Notes under the pieces: generated by a model
The model's input: only the letters and a program-made list of their open reading frames with translations
Told to the model about the DNA's origin: nothing
Databases searched by the model: none
In this document: positions 1 to 9,126 of the stretch, piece by piece
Position numbering within the stretch: the first letter of the stretch is position 1
How the letters are laid out: each line of letters starts with the position of its first letter
From: G041228335 sp964580905
Lineage (GTDB): Bacteria; Pseudomonadota; Alphaproteobacteria; Puniceispirillales; UBA1172
Direction of reading: 5' to 3'
DNA: 64,000 nt
NCBI GenBank assembly: GCA_964580905.1
Contig: CAZOLR010000009.1
Coordinates: 3,581 to 67,580, forward strand
Translations under genes and position numbers: made by a program

Positions 1-1
1 G

Positions 2-220
2 GGCAGTTACGGGATCAGCGTTGGCCCGGTAACATTGACCACGTATCAACGCATTGCTCTGTCGGGGCAGTTCAACATGGGGAAACTTGTCACCAGCATC
101 ATCTGTCACCGGATGCTGATGGAATGCTACCTGAATGCCGATACTGATATATCTGACGATGGCTGGCTGCTTGAAAATCCGGCATTGAGTGACGCGCCAA
201 TTCTGCCCCACCGTCATTGA
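2..220 (+). CDS. possible 3' end of an unidentified protein (partial)
   Basis: A frame is open from the left edge to a TGA at 218-220 and would give the last 72 residues of a protein whose start lies outside the window. I do not recognise the product. It ends in a polar tail with several Asp and two His. The gap to gor is about 77 bases, in the same direction. A competing frame (+1) stays open only to about base 150, so this frame is preferred on length alone. It could also be non-coding. Confidence 0.3.
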   Translation, partial: GSYGISVGPVTLTTYQRIALSGQFNMGKLVTSIICHRMLMECYLNADTDISDDGWLLENPALSDAPILPHRH

Positions 221-297
221 ATTTCAGCTTCTGGCTGGATTTTCTCACACGTCATGCTTACATAAACCTTGATAAATTCCCAATCAAGGAGACGGCT

Positions 298-1653
298 ATG
301 GCTGGCTATGATTATGACCTGATTACAATCGGTGCGGGGTCAGGTGGTGTGCGGGCCAGTCGCATAGCGGCACAGCATGGCGCCAAAGTGGCGGTGATCG
401 AAGAGGACAGGCCCGGCGGGACATGTGTTCTGAGGGGCTGTGTCCCCAAAAAGCTCCTTGTATACGGGGCACAGTTTTCGGCCGAGCTTGAAGATGCAAT
501 CGGTTTTGGCTGGCAGGAGGTCGATACAGCCCATGACTGGGGGCAGTTGATCCGAACGAAAAACACCGAACTCGATCGGCTGGCCGGAATATACCAGTCT
601 CTGCTGGATAAAGCTGGCGTGACAACCATTTCCGGCCGCGGGATGATAACAGGACCGAACAGCGTGACGGTGGATGGCCGCACGATTACCGCCGAGACTA
701 TTCTTATCGCCGTGGGGGGCTGGCCCTACATGCCTGATGTGCCGGGGCTTTCCGAGCATGCCATCACCTCTAACGAGGCGCTTGATCTTGGCTTCAGGCC
801 TGATGAAGTCGTCGTCTATGGAAGCGGTTATATTGCTGTTGAATTTGCCGGCATATTCAATGGTTTTGGGGCAAAAACGCATCTTGTCTTTCGTGCGGAT
901 GAGCCGTTGCGGGGATTTGACCGGGATATCCGGCATGCCTTTGCCGAAGCGGTTGCCGAACGCGGGATTATTCTGCATCCCGGCAACACCATCACTTCCG
1001 TTGAAGGTGATGACGTCAGCAAGACCATCTGTCTGAGCGATGGAAGTCAGATTTCCGCCGATACACTCATGGTTGCCACCGGCCGCAAGCCGAATGTCAG
1101 AGGTCTCGGGCTTGAGGATGCGGGTGTTGCCATGACAGAATCCGGCGCCATAAAGGTTGATGCAGAAAGCCGGACCAGCGTGCCGTCTATCTATGCCATT
1201 GGTGATGTGACCGACCGGATCAACCTTACGCCTGTAGCCATCGCCGAAGGGCACGCCTTTGCTGATACGATGTATGGCAACATGCCCCGGGTTGTTGATC
1301 ACCAAAACGTTGCCTCGGCGGTGTTTTCAATGCCTCCGATCGCCTCCGTCGGCATAAGCGAGGATGATGCCCGCGCCGCATCGGTTTCCGTGAGGGTTTA
1401 TGAAGCGTCTTTCCGGGCGATGAAGAATACCATTTCCGGCCGTAATGAAAAAACCTACATGAAACTTATCGTTGCAGCAGAAGATGAAAAAGTCCTCGGG
1501 GTTCACATGATGGGGCCGGATGCGCCGGAAATCATTCAGGGAATGGCAATAGCAATTAAAGCGGGAGCTACCAAGGCGGACTTTGATGCCACGATCGGCA
1601 TCCATCCCACGGCAGCGGAAGAATTTGTAACCATGAGGGTTGCGCGGGAATAA
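298..1653 (+). CDS. gor: glutathione-disulfide reductase
   Basis: Reduces glutathione disulfide to glutathione with NADPH in the cytoplasm as a homodimeric flavoprotein. The protein has 451 residues, normal for the family. The FAD motif GAGSGG lies at residues 12-17. The redox pair is Cys43 and Cys48 in GGTCVLRGCVPKK, the form seen in alphaproteobacterial and plant-type enzymes. The NADPH-binding GSGYIAVE follows near residue 174 and the second FAD motif IGDV near 300. The C-terminal HPTAAEE supplies the catalytic His436-Glu441 pair. The ATG at 298 follows an AAGGAGA ribosome site; the frame is open upstream to 217, but that extension has no family counterpart. Class II DAHP synthase follows 63 bases later and seems unrelated. 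Confidence 0.95.
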   Translation: MAGYDYDLITIGAGSGGVRASRIAAQHGAKVAVIEEDRPGGTCVLRGCVPKKLLVYGAQFSAELEDAIGFGWQEVDTAHDWGQLIRTKNTELDRLAGIYQSLLDKAGVTTISGRGMITGPNSVTVDGRTITAETILIAVGGWPYMPDVPGLSEHAITSNEALDLGFRPDEVVVYGSGYIAVEFAGIFNGFGAKTHLVFRADEPLRGFDRDIRHAFAEAVAERGIILHPGNTITSVEGDDVSKTICLSDGSQISADTLMVATGRKPNVRGLGLEDAGVAMTESGAIKVDAESRTSVPSIYAIGDVTDRINLTPVAIAEGHAFADTMYGNMPRVVDHQNVASAVFSMPPIASVGISEDDARAASVSVRVYEASFRAMKNTISGRNEKTYMKLIVAAEDEKVLGVHMMGPDAPEIIQGMAIAIKAGATKADFDATIGIHPTAAEEFVTMRVARE

Positions 1654-1716
1654 TCGTTGCCAATGCCGACGTTCACCTGATACATAGAGACAAATTTATC
1701 AAGAAGGCAAAAAATC

Positions 1717-3087
1717 ATGGATTGGTCATCATCATCCTGGCGTCAACGGCCTATCGTTCAGGTTCCGGAATACCCTGATGCTTCCGCACTTACTGAGGTT
1801 GAACGTGACCTTGGCCAGATGCCCCCGCTTGTGTTTGCGGGTGAAATCCAGGCGTTGAGGGAAAATCTGGGCCAGGTAGCCCAGGGACAGGCTTTCCTTT
1901 TGCAGGGGGGCGACTGCGCTGAGAGTTTTGAGGAGTTTTCAGCAAATCACATCCGCGATACCTTCAAGGTGCTGATGCAGATGGCCGTGGTGCTGACATT
2001 CGGCTCATCCATGCCGGTGGTGAAGGTGGCTCGTATGGCGGGGCAGTTTGCAAAGCCCAGATCAGCGCCGACTGAAACCATCGATGGGGTTGAGCTACCA
2101 AGTTACCGCGGCGATATGGTTAATGGCATTGGCTTTACGGAACAGGAACGTCTGCCTGATCCTGAACGGTTGAAAAAGGTCTATCACCAGTCTTCAGCAA
2201 CATTGAATCTTATCCGTGCCTTTGCCTCCGGTGGTCTTGCTGACCTTGAAAAAGTTCATTCCTGGAATCTCGACTATATCACCGGCCCCGGCCAGACCAG
2301 TCGTTATGAAGAACTGGCTTCCCGGATTGATGAGTGCCTCTCATTCATGCGGGCCTGCGGGGTTTCAAGCATCACCAGCAGGTCGCTCAGGGAAACGCAT
2401 CTCTACACCAGCCACGAAGCTCTGTTGCTGAACTACGAAGAGGCGTTCACAAGGCAGGATACCATCACTCCCGAAGGGGCCAAACTTGCCACATCTGCGC
2501 ATATGCTCTGGATTGGTGATCGCACCCGCCAGCTCGATGGCGCGCATGTGGAATATATGAGGGGAATTGCCAACCCCATCGGGATGAAATGCGGCCCGTC
2601 CCTTGACGCCGATGAACTCCTGAAACTTATCGATGTGCTTAATCCGGATAATATCCCGGGCAAGCTCACGCTGATTGCCCGAATGGGGGCAGGCAAGGTT
2701 CGTGAAGGTCTTCCGCCGCTGCTTGAAAAGGTCAAATCCGAGGGCCGTCATGTGGTATGGTGCTGTGATCCCATGCATGGAAATACAGTGAAATCTTCCA
2801 CCGGTTACAAAACCCGTCGTGTTGATGATGTCATGGAAGAAGTCAGAGGCTTTTTCGAGGTTCATGACGCGATCGGCACATATCCGGGCGGTGTTCATTT
2901 TGAAATGACCGGCGCTGATGTCACGGAATGCGTGGGCGGTGATGTGAGTGAAGTCACCGAGGAAAATCTTTCCGATCGCTACCATACGTTCTGTGATCCG
3001 CGTCTTAACGCCAACCAGTCGCTTGAACTTGCCTTTCTGATTGCTGATCTGCTCAAGAAACGTCGGGACAACAACTCAAAAGGCTGA
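1717..3087 (+). CDS. aroG: class II 3-deoxy-7-phosphoheptulonate (DAHP) synthase
   Basis: Condenses phosphoenolpyruvate with erythrose 4-phosphate, the first step of the shikimate pathway to aromatic amino acids. The 456 residues cover the whole plant/actinobacterial-type class II family, which is unrelated in sequence to E. coli AroF/G/H. Recognisable blocks are LLQGGDCAESF with the metal-ligand Cys67, the PSYRGD segment near residue 128, and CCDPMHGNT and GGVHFEMTG in the C-terminal half. The start is an ATG preceded by AAGAAGG. Class II enzymes are metal-dependent and usually feedback-controlled by aromatic amino acids; nothing here shows local regulation. The symbol is the usual one, but naming varies between species. 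Confidence 0.93.
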   Translation: MDWSSSSWRQRPIVQVPEYPDASALTEVERDLGQMPPLVFAGEIQALRENLGQVAQGQAFLLQGGDCAESFEEFSANHIRDTFKVLMQMAVVLTFGSSMPVVKVARMAGQFAKPRSAPTETIDGVELPSYRGDMVNGIGFTEQERLPDPERLKKVYHQSSATLNLIRAFASGGLADLEKVHSWNLDYITGPGQTSRYEELASRIDECLSFMRACGVSSITSRSLRETHLYTSHEALLLNYEEAFTRQDTITPEGAKLATSAHMLWIGDRTRQLDGAHVEYMRGIANPIGMKCGPSLDADELLKLIDVLNPDNIPGKLTLIARMGAGKVREGLPPLLEKVKSEGRHVVWCCDPMHGNTVKSSTGYKTRRVDDVMEEVRGFFEVHDAIGTYPGGVHFEMTGADVTECVGGDVSEVTEENLSDRYHTFCDPRLNANQSLELAFLIADLLKKRRDNNSKG

Positions 3088-3119
3088 GTTCTGTCCGGTG
3101 CGGGCAAAAAGGTGTTGCC

Positions 3120-4262
3120 ATGGCTGATACATTTTTTCGAGGACCGGGTGCTACGGATCAGCCACGCCTGACCGACAGCTATTTTCTGCGGACAAAAGCC
3201 GTTGTCGGACGCAAAGGTGACTGTCGTGTTACCTATGCTGTTTTCATGCGGCGGCCTGTTCTGTCGGCACCACAGCTCGCAGTTGAATGGCTTGAGGGCA
3301 TGCTGGCCGAACGAGGGGTTGAGTACAGCATTGATCTCAGGCATCCGGAAGGAGACTGGGTCGGGGCGGGTGATCCCATCCTGTATATTACCGGACCTCT
3401 GACCGCAATCGTCGATCTTGAGACGATTTTCCTGCAACGTATAGGGGCGGCATCGGTTGCTGCCTATAACGCCCACGCCATGTGCGCGGCCCTGCCTGAT
3501 GTATCTTTCCTTGCCATGGATGCTCGACACTGTGCCGGATCAGAGATGGCTGAAATGATGGCCTATGGTGCGGCGGTTGGGTCTTCCGCCGCGCAGCAAA
3601 ACGATGGTGCAATCGGTTTTGTCGGTTGCGCCACCGATCACACGGCGCATTTCTTCAATACCGACAAGGGCAGGGGGACGATGCCTCATGCGCTGATCGG
3701 TTATGCCGGCTCAACACTTGAAGCCGCCCGTATATATGATGAAACCTTTCCTGATGAGCCGCTGACGGTTCTTGTCGACTATTTCGGGCATGAAATCTCC
3801 GATGGCCTTGAGGTGGCCCGGGCATTCCCCGGCCGGGCATCAGATGGCACGCTTGCGCTTCGCCTGGATACCCATGGGGGGCGATATGCCGAAGGTCTTG
3901 ACGTTCAGCAATCCTATGCGGTGCTGGAACGGAATTCCCCATCATCCATAAGAGGATACAGGAGTGATGCTGAGCTCAAGCATCTGATCGGGACAGGTGT
4001 TTCTGCGGCGGCAACATGGCATTTGCGGGAGCAGCTGGATGCCGCCGGGTTCCCGAATGTGAAAATTGTCTGTTCCAGTGGCTTTGATCCGGAAAAGTGT
4101 CGTGTCTTCTCGCTCGCGAAGGCGCCGGTTGATTTGATCGGGACAGGGTCATACCTGCCGGAAAAATGGTCAGAGACATACGCCACTGCTGATATCATTT
4201 CCTATGACGGTGTCTTTCGTGTCAAAACAGGACGTGAATTCCTGATCCCGTCTGGTTCTTGA
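3120..4262 (+). CDS. pncB: nicotinate phosphoribosyltransferase
   Basis: Makes nicotinate mononucleotide from nicotinate and PRPP, the entry step of the Preiss-Handler NAD salvage route. The 380-residue protein shows the family layout: N-terminal TDSYFLRT, the DARHCAGSEMAEM block in the middle, a phosphate-loop-like region with GGRYAEGLDV, and C-terminal IVCSSGFDPEKC and GTGSYL segments. It starts 32 bases after the DAHP synthase stop, so both may share a transcript. NAD synthase (nadE) lies 0.45 kb downstream on the same strand, with only a small opposite-strand gene between them, which supports an NAD role. The nicotinamide-using relative is possible, but the DARH/ICSSG pattern fits the nicotinate enzyme. 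Confidence 0.85.
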   Translation: MADTFFRGPGATDQPRLTDSYFLRTKAVVGRKGDCRVTYAVFMRRPVLSAPQLAVEWLEGMLAERGVEYSIDLRHPEGDWVGAGDPILYITGPLTAIVDLETIFLQRIGAASVAAYNAHAMCAALPDVSFLAMDARHCAGSEMAEMMAYGAAVGSSAAQQNDGAIGFVGCATDHTAHFFNTDKGRGTMPHALIGYAGSTLEAARIYDETFPDEPLTVLVDYFGHEISDGLEVARAFPGRASDGTLALRLDTHGGRYAEGLDVQQSYAVLERNSPSSIRGYRSDAELKHLIGTGVSAAATWHLREQLDAAGFPNVKIVCSSGFDPEKCRVFSLAKAPVDLIGTGSYLPEKWSETYATADIISYDGVFRVKTGREFLIPSGS

Positions 4263-4291
4263 TCCTGCCTCTATAATTGACCTGCAGAAAT

Positions 4292-4591
4292 TTACCGGCT
4301 TTCCACCCCGGTGACCTGCATAATTACCCCATTTGAATTTTCCTGGCGGATTTTTCGTACTTCAGCGTATTCCGGATCGTTATAGAAACTCAGCAGGTCA
4401 TCCATGCTGTCAAACTCTATCACGACCACCCGGTCATATTCGATCTCACCTTCCGCTACGGTCAAATCACCGCCACGAACCAGATATTTTCCGCCATATT
4501 TTTCCACCAGCCGGGATGTGTTTTCCATATATGGCTTATACGCTGACGGGTTTGTTACAGTGATGGTGCCGACAAGATATCCTTTTGCCAT
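4292..4591 (-). CDS. DUF1330 family protein
   Basis: A 99-residue protein with a dimeric alpha-beta barrel (ferredoxin-like) fold of the DUF1330 family. It has the typical pattern: GYLVGTITVTNP at the N-terminus, the YGGKYLVRGG turn near residue 35, RVVVIEF near 55, and SFYNDPEYAEVRKIR near 70. No biochemical function is established for the family. It points against its neighbours: convergent with pncB (29 bases between stops) and divergent from nadE. Loss or gain of this gene would not disturb the neighbours, so it is probably an independent unit. Confidence 0.85.
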   Translation of the reverse strand: MAKGYLVGTITVTNPSAYKPYMENTSRLVEKYGGKYLVRGGDLTVAEGEIEYDRVVVIEFDSMDDLLSFYNDPEYAEVRKIRQENSNGVIMQVTGVESR

Positions 4592-4712
4592 GATATATTT
4601 TCCTGTACAGAATTAAGCTGAAAGATGAAAAATCTTGCACGTAAATAACTGTGCCGCAAGAAAGTTAACGGTTTCCTTTGAAAATTCCACATAAAGAGGA
4701 TACATAACGGCT

Positions 4713-6383
4713 ATGACCGATACGCTTCTTTTTGCCATGGCCCAGCTGAATTCCACGGTGGGTGACGTGAGGGGTAATGCCCGCAAACTGCTGGATGCCA
4801 GAAAGATGGCAATGGCGCAGGATGCCGATATCATAATTGCACCAGAACTCTACCTCAGCGGTTACCAGCTCGATGATCTTGTTCAGGTGGAAGGTTTTCT
4901 TGAACATACGGAAGAGGCGATCACAACCCTTGCCGGGGCCACCAAAGACAATGGCCCGGCGATTATAGTCGGGGCACCACGACGTGACGACAAGGGGTTG
5001 ATCCGGAACTCTGTCTTCGTCCTGGATGGTGGAGAAGTCGTCGGCGTGCGTGACAAGGTCAGATTGCCCCGAACAGGTGTATTCGATGATCCGCGGAATT
5101 TCATCCCCGGAGAAATGCCCGGGCCGGTCATGGTCCGCGGGGTTCGTCTTGGCCTGCCTGTATGTGAAGATATGTGGCATGCTGATCTGGTGGAATGCAT
5201 TGAGGAAGCCGGCGCTGAAATGCTGATCTCCTGCAATGGCTCACCCTTTGAAGAAGGCAAGATTGACGACCGCATGATGGCGGCCGTCGCCCGGGTCAGT
5301 GAGACCAGATTGCCTCTCATATATGTAAATCTGGTGGGCGGTCAGGATGATCAGGTGTTTGACGGGGCGTCTTTTGCTGTCAATCCGGGTGGAGGGATCG
5401 CCGCGTATCTGCCCTGTTTCTCAGAATCTGTAACATTGGTTCAGGCACGTAACGGGCCTGATGGATGGCGCCTTGACGGCCCGGTGCATAAGCCTGATGA
5501 GGGGAATCTTTCCCTGTGGCGATGCCTTGTGCTCGGGATCAGGGATTACGTGGAAAAGAACAGGTTTGAGCGCGTCATTCTCGGGCTTTCCGGCGGTATA
5601 GACAGCGCGCTTGTAGCGGTTCTTGCGGTTGATGCGCTTGGTTCGGACAGGGTGGATGCGGTGATGATGCCGTCCCCTTATACAAGTCAGGTCAGTCTTG
5701 ATGATGCCGCAGAGCTTGCGGCAAATCTTGGAATCCGGCTTGATCATATTGATATCAATCCTGCCATGATGGCTGTTGATACCATGCTCAAAGGTCCTTT
5801 TGCGGAAGGTGATCCCGGTCTCGCCCGTGAAAACCTGCAGTCCCGTCTTCGTGGCCTTACTCTGATGAGCATTTCGAACACAACAGGTCAGTTGCTGCTC
5901 AGCACCGGCAATAAATCTGAATACGCCACCGGATACGCCACGCTTTACGGCGATATGTGCGGTGGTTATGCGCCATTGATTGATGTCTGGAAAACTCGGG
6001 TTTTTGAGTTGTGCCGTTTTCGTAATTCCGTCCAGCCTCGCGGGGCGCTTGGCCCTGACGGAGCCGTTATTCCTGAGCGGATAATCACCCGTCCCCCATC
6101 GGCTGAACTCCGCCCTGACCAGAAAGACACCGATAGCCTGCCGGATTACAACACCCTTGATGCGATTATGGCGGGCCTTGTTGAAAAACAATACTCTGTT
6201 AAGCATCTGATTGCTGATGGATTTGATGCCGATCAGGTTCGTAAATGTGCCAACATGCTGATGCGTGCTGAATACAAACGACGTCAGGCCGCACCAGGCC
6301 CCAAAGTGACGAGACGTGCCTTTACACGTGACCGTCGTTTTCCGATTACCAACCGTTACCCTCTTGCCGGAGAAGGGATATGA
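4713..6383 (+). CDS. nadE: glutamine-dependent NAD+ synthase
   Basis: Amidates nicotinate adenine dinucleotide to NAD+, using glutamine and ATP. The N-terminal nitrilase-type glutaminase domain (about residues 1-250) carries the full triad Glu45, Lys115 and Cys151. The C-terminal synthetase domain has the ATP pyrophosphatase P-loop SGGIDS at residues 293-298 and LLSTGNKSE near 400. Length (556) is normal for the two-domain bacterial enzyme. The ATG follows AAGAGGA. It is the first gene of a plus-strand run: its TGA overlaps the gltX start by 4 bases (ATGA), giving translational coupling. With pncB upstream it completes most of an NAD salvage route. Confidence 0.96.
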   Translation: MTDTLLFAMAQLNSTVGDVRGNARKLLDARKMAMAQDADIIIAPELYLSGYQLDDLVQVEGFLEHTEEAITTLAGATKDNGPAIIVGAPRRDDKGLIRNSVFVLDGGEVVGVRDKVRLPRTGVFDDPRNFIPGEMPGPVMVRGVRLGLPVCEDMWHADLVECIEEAGAEMLISCNGSPFEEGKIDDRMMAAVARVSETRLPLIYVNLVGGQDDQVFDGASFAVNPGGGIAAYLPCFSESVTLVQARNGPDGWRLDGPVHKPDEGNLSLWRCLVLGIRDYVEKNRFERVILGLSGGIDSALVAVLAVDALGSDRVDAVMMPSPYTSQVSLDDAAELAANLGIRLDHIDINPAMMAVDTMLKGPFAEGDPGLARENLQSRLRGLTLMSISNTTGQLLLSTGNKSEYATGYATLYGDMCGGYAPLIDVWKTRVFELCRFRNSVQPRGALGPDGAVIPERIITRPPSAELRPDQKDTDSLPDYNTLDAIMAGLVEKQYSVKHLIADGFDADQVRKCANMLMRAEYKRRQAAPGPKVTRRAFTRDRRFPITNRYPLAGEGI

Positions 6384-7720
6384 CAAAAACTCTTGTTCGC
6401 TTTGCCCCCAGCCCGACGGGTAATCTACATGTCGGCAACATGCGCACCGCGCTGGTGAATTACCTCTTTGCGCGGTCCTCAGGTGGCAACTTCATGCTAC
6501 GCATCGACGATACGGATGATGAGAGATCAACGCCGGAATATGAAGCATCAATCCGCGAAGACCTTAAATGGATGGGCATGGAATGGGATTTGGAAGATCG
6601 CCAATCTTCCCGCCTTTCCCATTACACCGACGCGCTTGATCACCTGCTTGCCACGGGTCGGGCTTATAAATGTTTTGAAACCCAGGAAGAGCTGTCGCTG
6701 AAGCGGAAATCCCAGCTTGCAGCCGGCCGGCCGCCGGTCTATGACCGTGCGGCACTTTCGCTCAGTGAAGAAGAGATAGCAAGACGCGAGGCCGCTGGCG
6801 AAAAACCGCATTATCGCTTCAAACTGGAGGATGTAACGGTCAGTTGGAATGATCTTGTTCGTGGTGAAGTCAGTGTGCCGATGTCGTCGCTTTCAGATCC
6901 CGTTATCCTGCGGGCGGATGGACGGGTTATCTATACCCTCGCATCGGTGGTCGATGACAGAGATCACGGCGTCACCCATATTCTGAGGGGGGAAGATCAC
7001 ACAACCAATTCAGCCGCCCAGATCCAGCTTTTTGAAGCTCTGGGCGCAACGCCGCCGGAAATGGGTCATTTCGCCCTGCTGGCTGGCGCGGATGGTGAAG
7101 GTCTCTCCAAGCGACTTGGATCACTTTCCATCGGCAGTCTCCGTGAAGACGGCATTGAAGCCATATCGATTGCCAGTCTGCTGGCACGGATCGGAACGGC
7201 AGATCCGGTTGAAGCCCGGCAATCGATGCAGGAGCTGGTTGATGGTTTTGATATCTCCCGTTTTGGCCGCGCAACCCCGAGGTTTGATCCGGATGAATTA
7301 AAACTCGTCAACAGCCGTGTTTTTAATGCCATGCCTTTTGAGACAGCTCAGGACAGACTCGAAGCTCTTGGCGTTGGTGGGGGAGCTGGTTTCTGGGAAG
7401 CGGTGCGCGGCAATATAGAACGTCTTGAAGATGCAGGCTCGCTTTACCGTATGGCAACCGAGCCGCTGACCCCAGTTCTGGATGACGAAGATGTACTGGC
7501 AGCAGCAATATCGGCTCTGCCGGATGGAGAACCTGACAGCACGACATGGTCTATCTGGACAAAATCTGTCATGGAAACCACCGGTAAAAAAGGGAAGGCT
7601 CTGTTTATGCCGCTGCGACTGGCATTGACGGGGCAGGCATCCGGCCCTGAACTTGCCGGTCTTCTTCCGATAATGGGCAGGGCACGCATCCTTTCACGTC
7701 TCAAAGGAGAGACGGCCTGA
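6380..7720 (+). CDS. gltX: glutamate--tRNA ligase, GltX2 type
   Basis: Charges tRNA with glutamate. Class I synthetase signatures are present: HVGN (HIGH-like) at residues 17-20 and GLSKR (KMSKS-like) at 241-245. At 446 residues it resembles the second, shorter alphaproteobacterial GluRS (GltX2) in spacing and in blocks such as DDTDDERS, RGEDHTTNSAAQIQ and KRLGSLSI. Family knowledge: alphaproteobacteria often carry two GluRS and make Gln-tRNA by GatCAB transamidation, and the two paralogs can differ in tRNA preference. No second copy is in this window. It overlaps nadE by 4 bases, and its TGA shares a base with the cysS start. Confidence 0.94.
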   Translation: MTKTLVRFAPSPTGNLHVGNMRTALVNYLFARSSGGNFMLRIDDTDDERSTPEYEASIREDLKWMGMEWDLEDRQSSRLSHYTDALDHLLATGRAYKCFETQEELSLKRKSQLAAGRPPVYDRAALSLSEEEIARREAAGEKPHYRFKLEDVTVSWNDLVRGEVSVPMSSLSDPVILRADGRVIYTLASVVDDRDHGVTHILRGEDHTTNSAAQIQLFEALGATPPEMGHFALLAGADGEGLSKRLGSLSIGSLREDGIEAISIASLLARIGTADPVEARQSMQELVDGFDISRFGRATPRFDPDELKLVNSRVFNAMPFETAQDRLEALGVGGGAGFWEAVRGNIERLEDAGSLYRMATEPLTPVLDDEDVLAAAISALPDGEPDSTTWSIWTKSVMETTGKKGKALFMPLRLALTGQASGPELAGLLPIMGRARILSRLKGETA

Positions 7721-9057
7721 TGTCAGCTCTTTATGTCCACAATACGCTGAGCCGGAAAAAAGAGATTTTCACTCCTCTTGATGCGGAAAATATCAGGATT
7801 TATGCCTGCGGGCCCACGGTTTATGACCGGATTCATGTCGGTAATGCCCGCCCGCTGGTTGTGTTTGATCTGCTGGTTCGGGTGCTGCGTCGCCTGTACC
7901 CCAGGGTAACCTATGCCCGGAACATTACCGATGTAGACGATAAGATTAACGCCCGGGCATCCGAAGAAGGTATCACTATTCGTGACCTGACGGCGAGAAC
8001 GATAGATACATTTCACAGCGATTGTGAAGCACTTGGCGTGCTTGCGCCTGACTTTGAACCGAGAGCCACAGATCATATCGACGAAATGATCGCCATGATC
8101 GTTCGTCTGATTGACAGAGGTCATGCCTATGAAGCGGAAGGGCATGTGCTTTTCCATGTCAGCAGTATGGAAAGTTATGGCAGACTTTCCCGGCGTTCTC
8201 GCGATGAACTGATCGCGGGTGCCAGAGTGGAAGTTGCTCCGTTCAAGAAAGATGCGGCTGATTTTGTTCTCTGGAAGCCTTCCGCCGAAGATCAACCGGG
8301 ATGGGATAGCCCATGGGGCAGGGGCAGGCCGGGATGGCATATTGAATGTTCTGCCATGAGCTCGGCATATCTCGGCGAAAGTTTTGATATCCATGCCGGC
8401 GGTCTTGATCTCATTTTCCCCCACCATGAAAACGAGATAGCGCAATCCTGCTGTGCCCATGATACGGATGTTATGGCTAATGTCTGGATGCATAACGGAT
8501 ATGTGACGGTGGATGGTGAGAAAATGTCAAAATCACTTGGCAATTTCACCACCGTTGCCGATGTTCTTGCCCGTTTTCCGGGGGAAGCTGCTCGTTATGC
8601 GCTCATGACGGCGCAATATCGGGCACCGTTGGATTTCTCCATGGCAGGCGTGGCCGAAGCCAAAGCATCCCTTGATACCCTTTATCGATCGGCAGGTGAT
8701 GCCGGGGCTGGTTTGGTGGATGATGAGGTGATGGCAGCGCTTGCAGATGATCTCAATACACCTCTTGCGCTGGCCCGGCTTCATGAGCTCGCGCGTATGG
8801 CAAATAAAGGCGACACATCGGCGGCAGGAGCGCTGAAGGCATCAGCACAGATGATGGGGCTGCTTGCCAGCGATCCCGATATCTGGTTCAGGGGGAATGA
8901 TGCCGATGAGACAGAAATTCAGGCGGCGATTTCTGCCCGGGCTGAAGCAAAGACGGCAAGGAATTTTGCCGAAGCTGACAGGATCCGCGATGAGTTGGCA
9001 TCTCAAGGTATCCTGCTGGAAGACACACCTGACGGAACCATCTGGCGGCGCGAATAA
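7720..9057 (+). CDS. cysS: cysteine--tRNA ligase
   Basis: Charges tRNA-Cys. The 445-residue class I synthetase carries HVGN at residues 39-42, the zinc ligand Cys30 in YACGPTVYD, the zinc-site GWHIECS and FPHHENE blocks in the middle, and KMSKS at 268-272. Length is slightly below the E. coli enzyme (461). The ATG shares its first base with the last base of the gltX stop, so the two are translationally coupled. The gap to cimA is 69 bases and carries a possible promoter. Confidence 0.96.
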   Translation: MSALYVHNTLSRKKEIFTPLDAENIRIYACGPTVYDRIHVGNARPLVVFDLLVRVLRRLYPRVTYARNITDVDDKINARASEEGITIRDLTARTIDTFHSDCEALGVLAPDFEPRATDHIDEMIAMIVRLIDRGHAYEAEGHVLFHVSSMESYGRLSRRSRDELIAGARVEVAPFKKDAADFVLWKPSAEDQPGWDSPWGRGRPGWHIECSAMSSAYLGESFDIHAGGLDLIFPHHENEIAQSCCAHDTDVMANVWMHNGYVTVDGEKMSKSLGNFTTVADVLARFPGEAARYALMTAQYRAPLDFSMAGVAEAKASLDTLYRSAGDAGAGLVDDEVMAALADDLNTPLALARLHELARMANKGDTSAAGALKASAQMMGLLASDPDIWFRGNDADETEIQAAISARAEAKTARNFAEADRIRDELASQGILLEDTPDGTIWRRE

Positions 9058-9066
9058 TCCACGGTT

Positions 9067-9095
9067 TTGACAATCCGGGAAACTCGGCTTAAGAC
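9067..9095 (+). promoter_or_regulatory. candidate sigma-70 promoter for cimA
   Basis: A perfect -35 hexamer TTGACA at 9067-9072 is followed after 17 bases by a weak -10 TAAGAC (3 of 6 matches) at 9090-9095. It sits in the 69-base gap between cysS and cimA, just upstream of a strong AGAGGAG ribosome site at 9114-9120. This is sequence inspection only; the -10 is poor. Confidence 0.4.
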
Positions 9096-9126
9096 AGATA
9101 TCAAATAAAGTGCAGAGGAGATTATC

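Noticed and set aside
340..1305. Long minus-strand frame inside gor
   Set aside because: It lies wholly opposite a certain gene, and its translation is a Cys/His/Arg-rich mixture without family sequence.
2365..2985. 206-codon minus-strand frame opposite the DAHP synthase gene
   Set aside because: Antisense to a conserved gene, with no family features.
5421..6386. 321-codon minus-strand frame opposite nadE
   Set aside because: A shadow of the nadE codon pattern; no recognisable motif, and nadE is certain.
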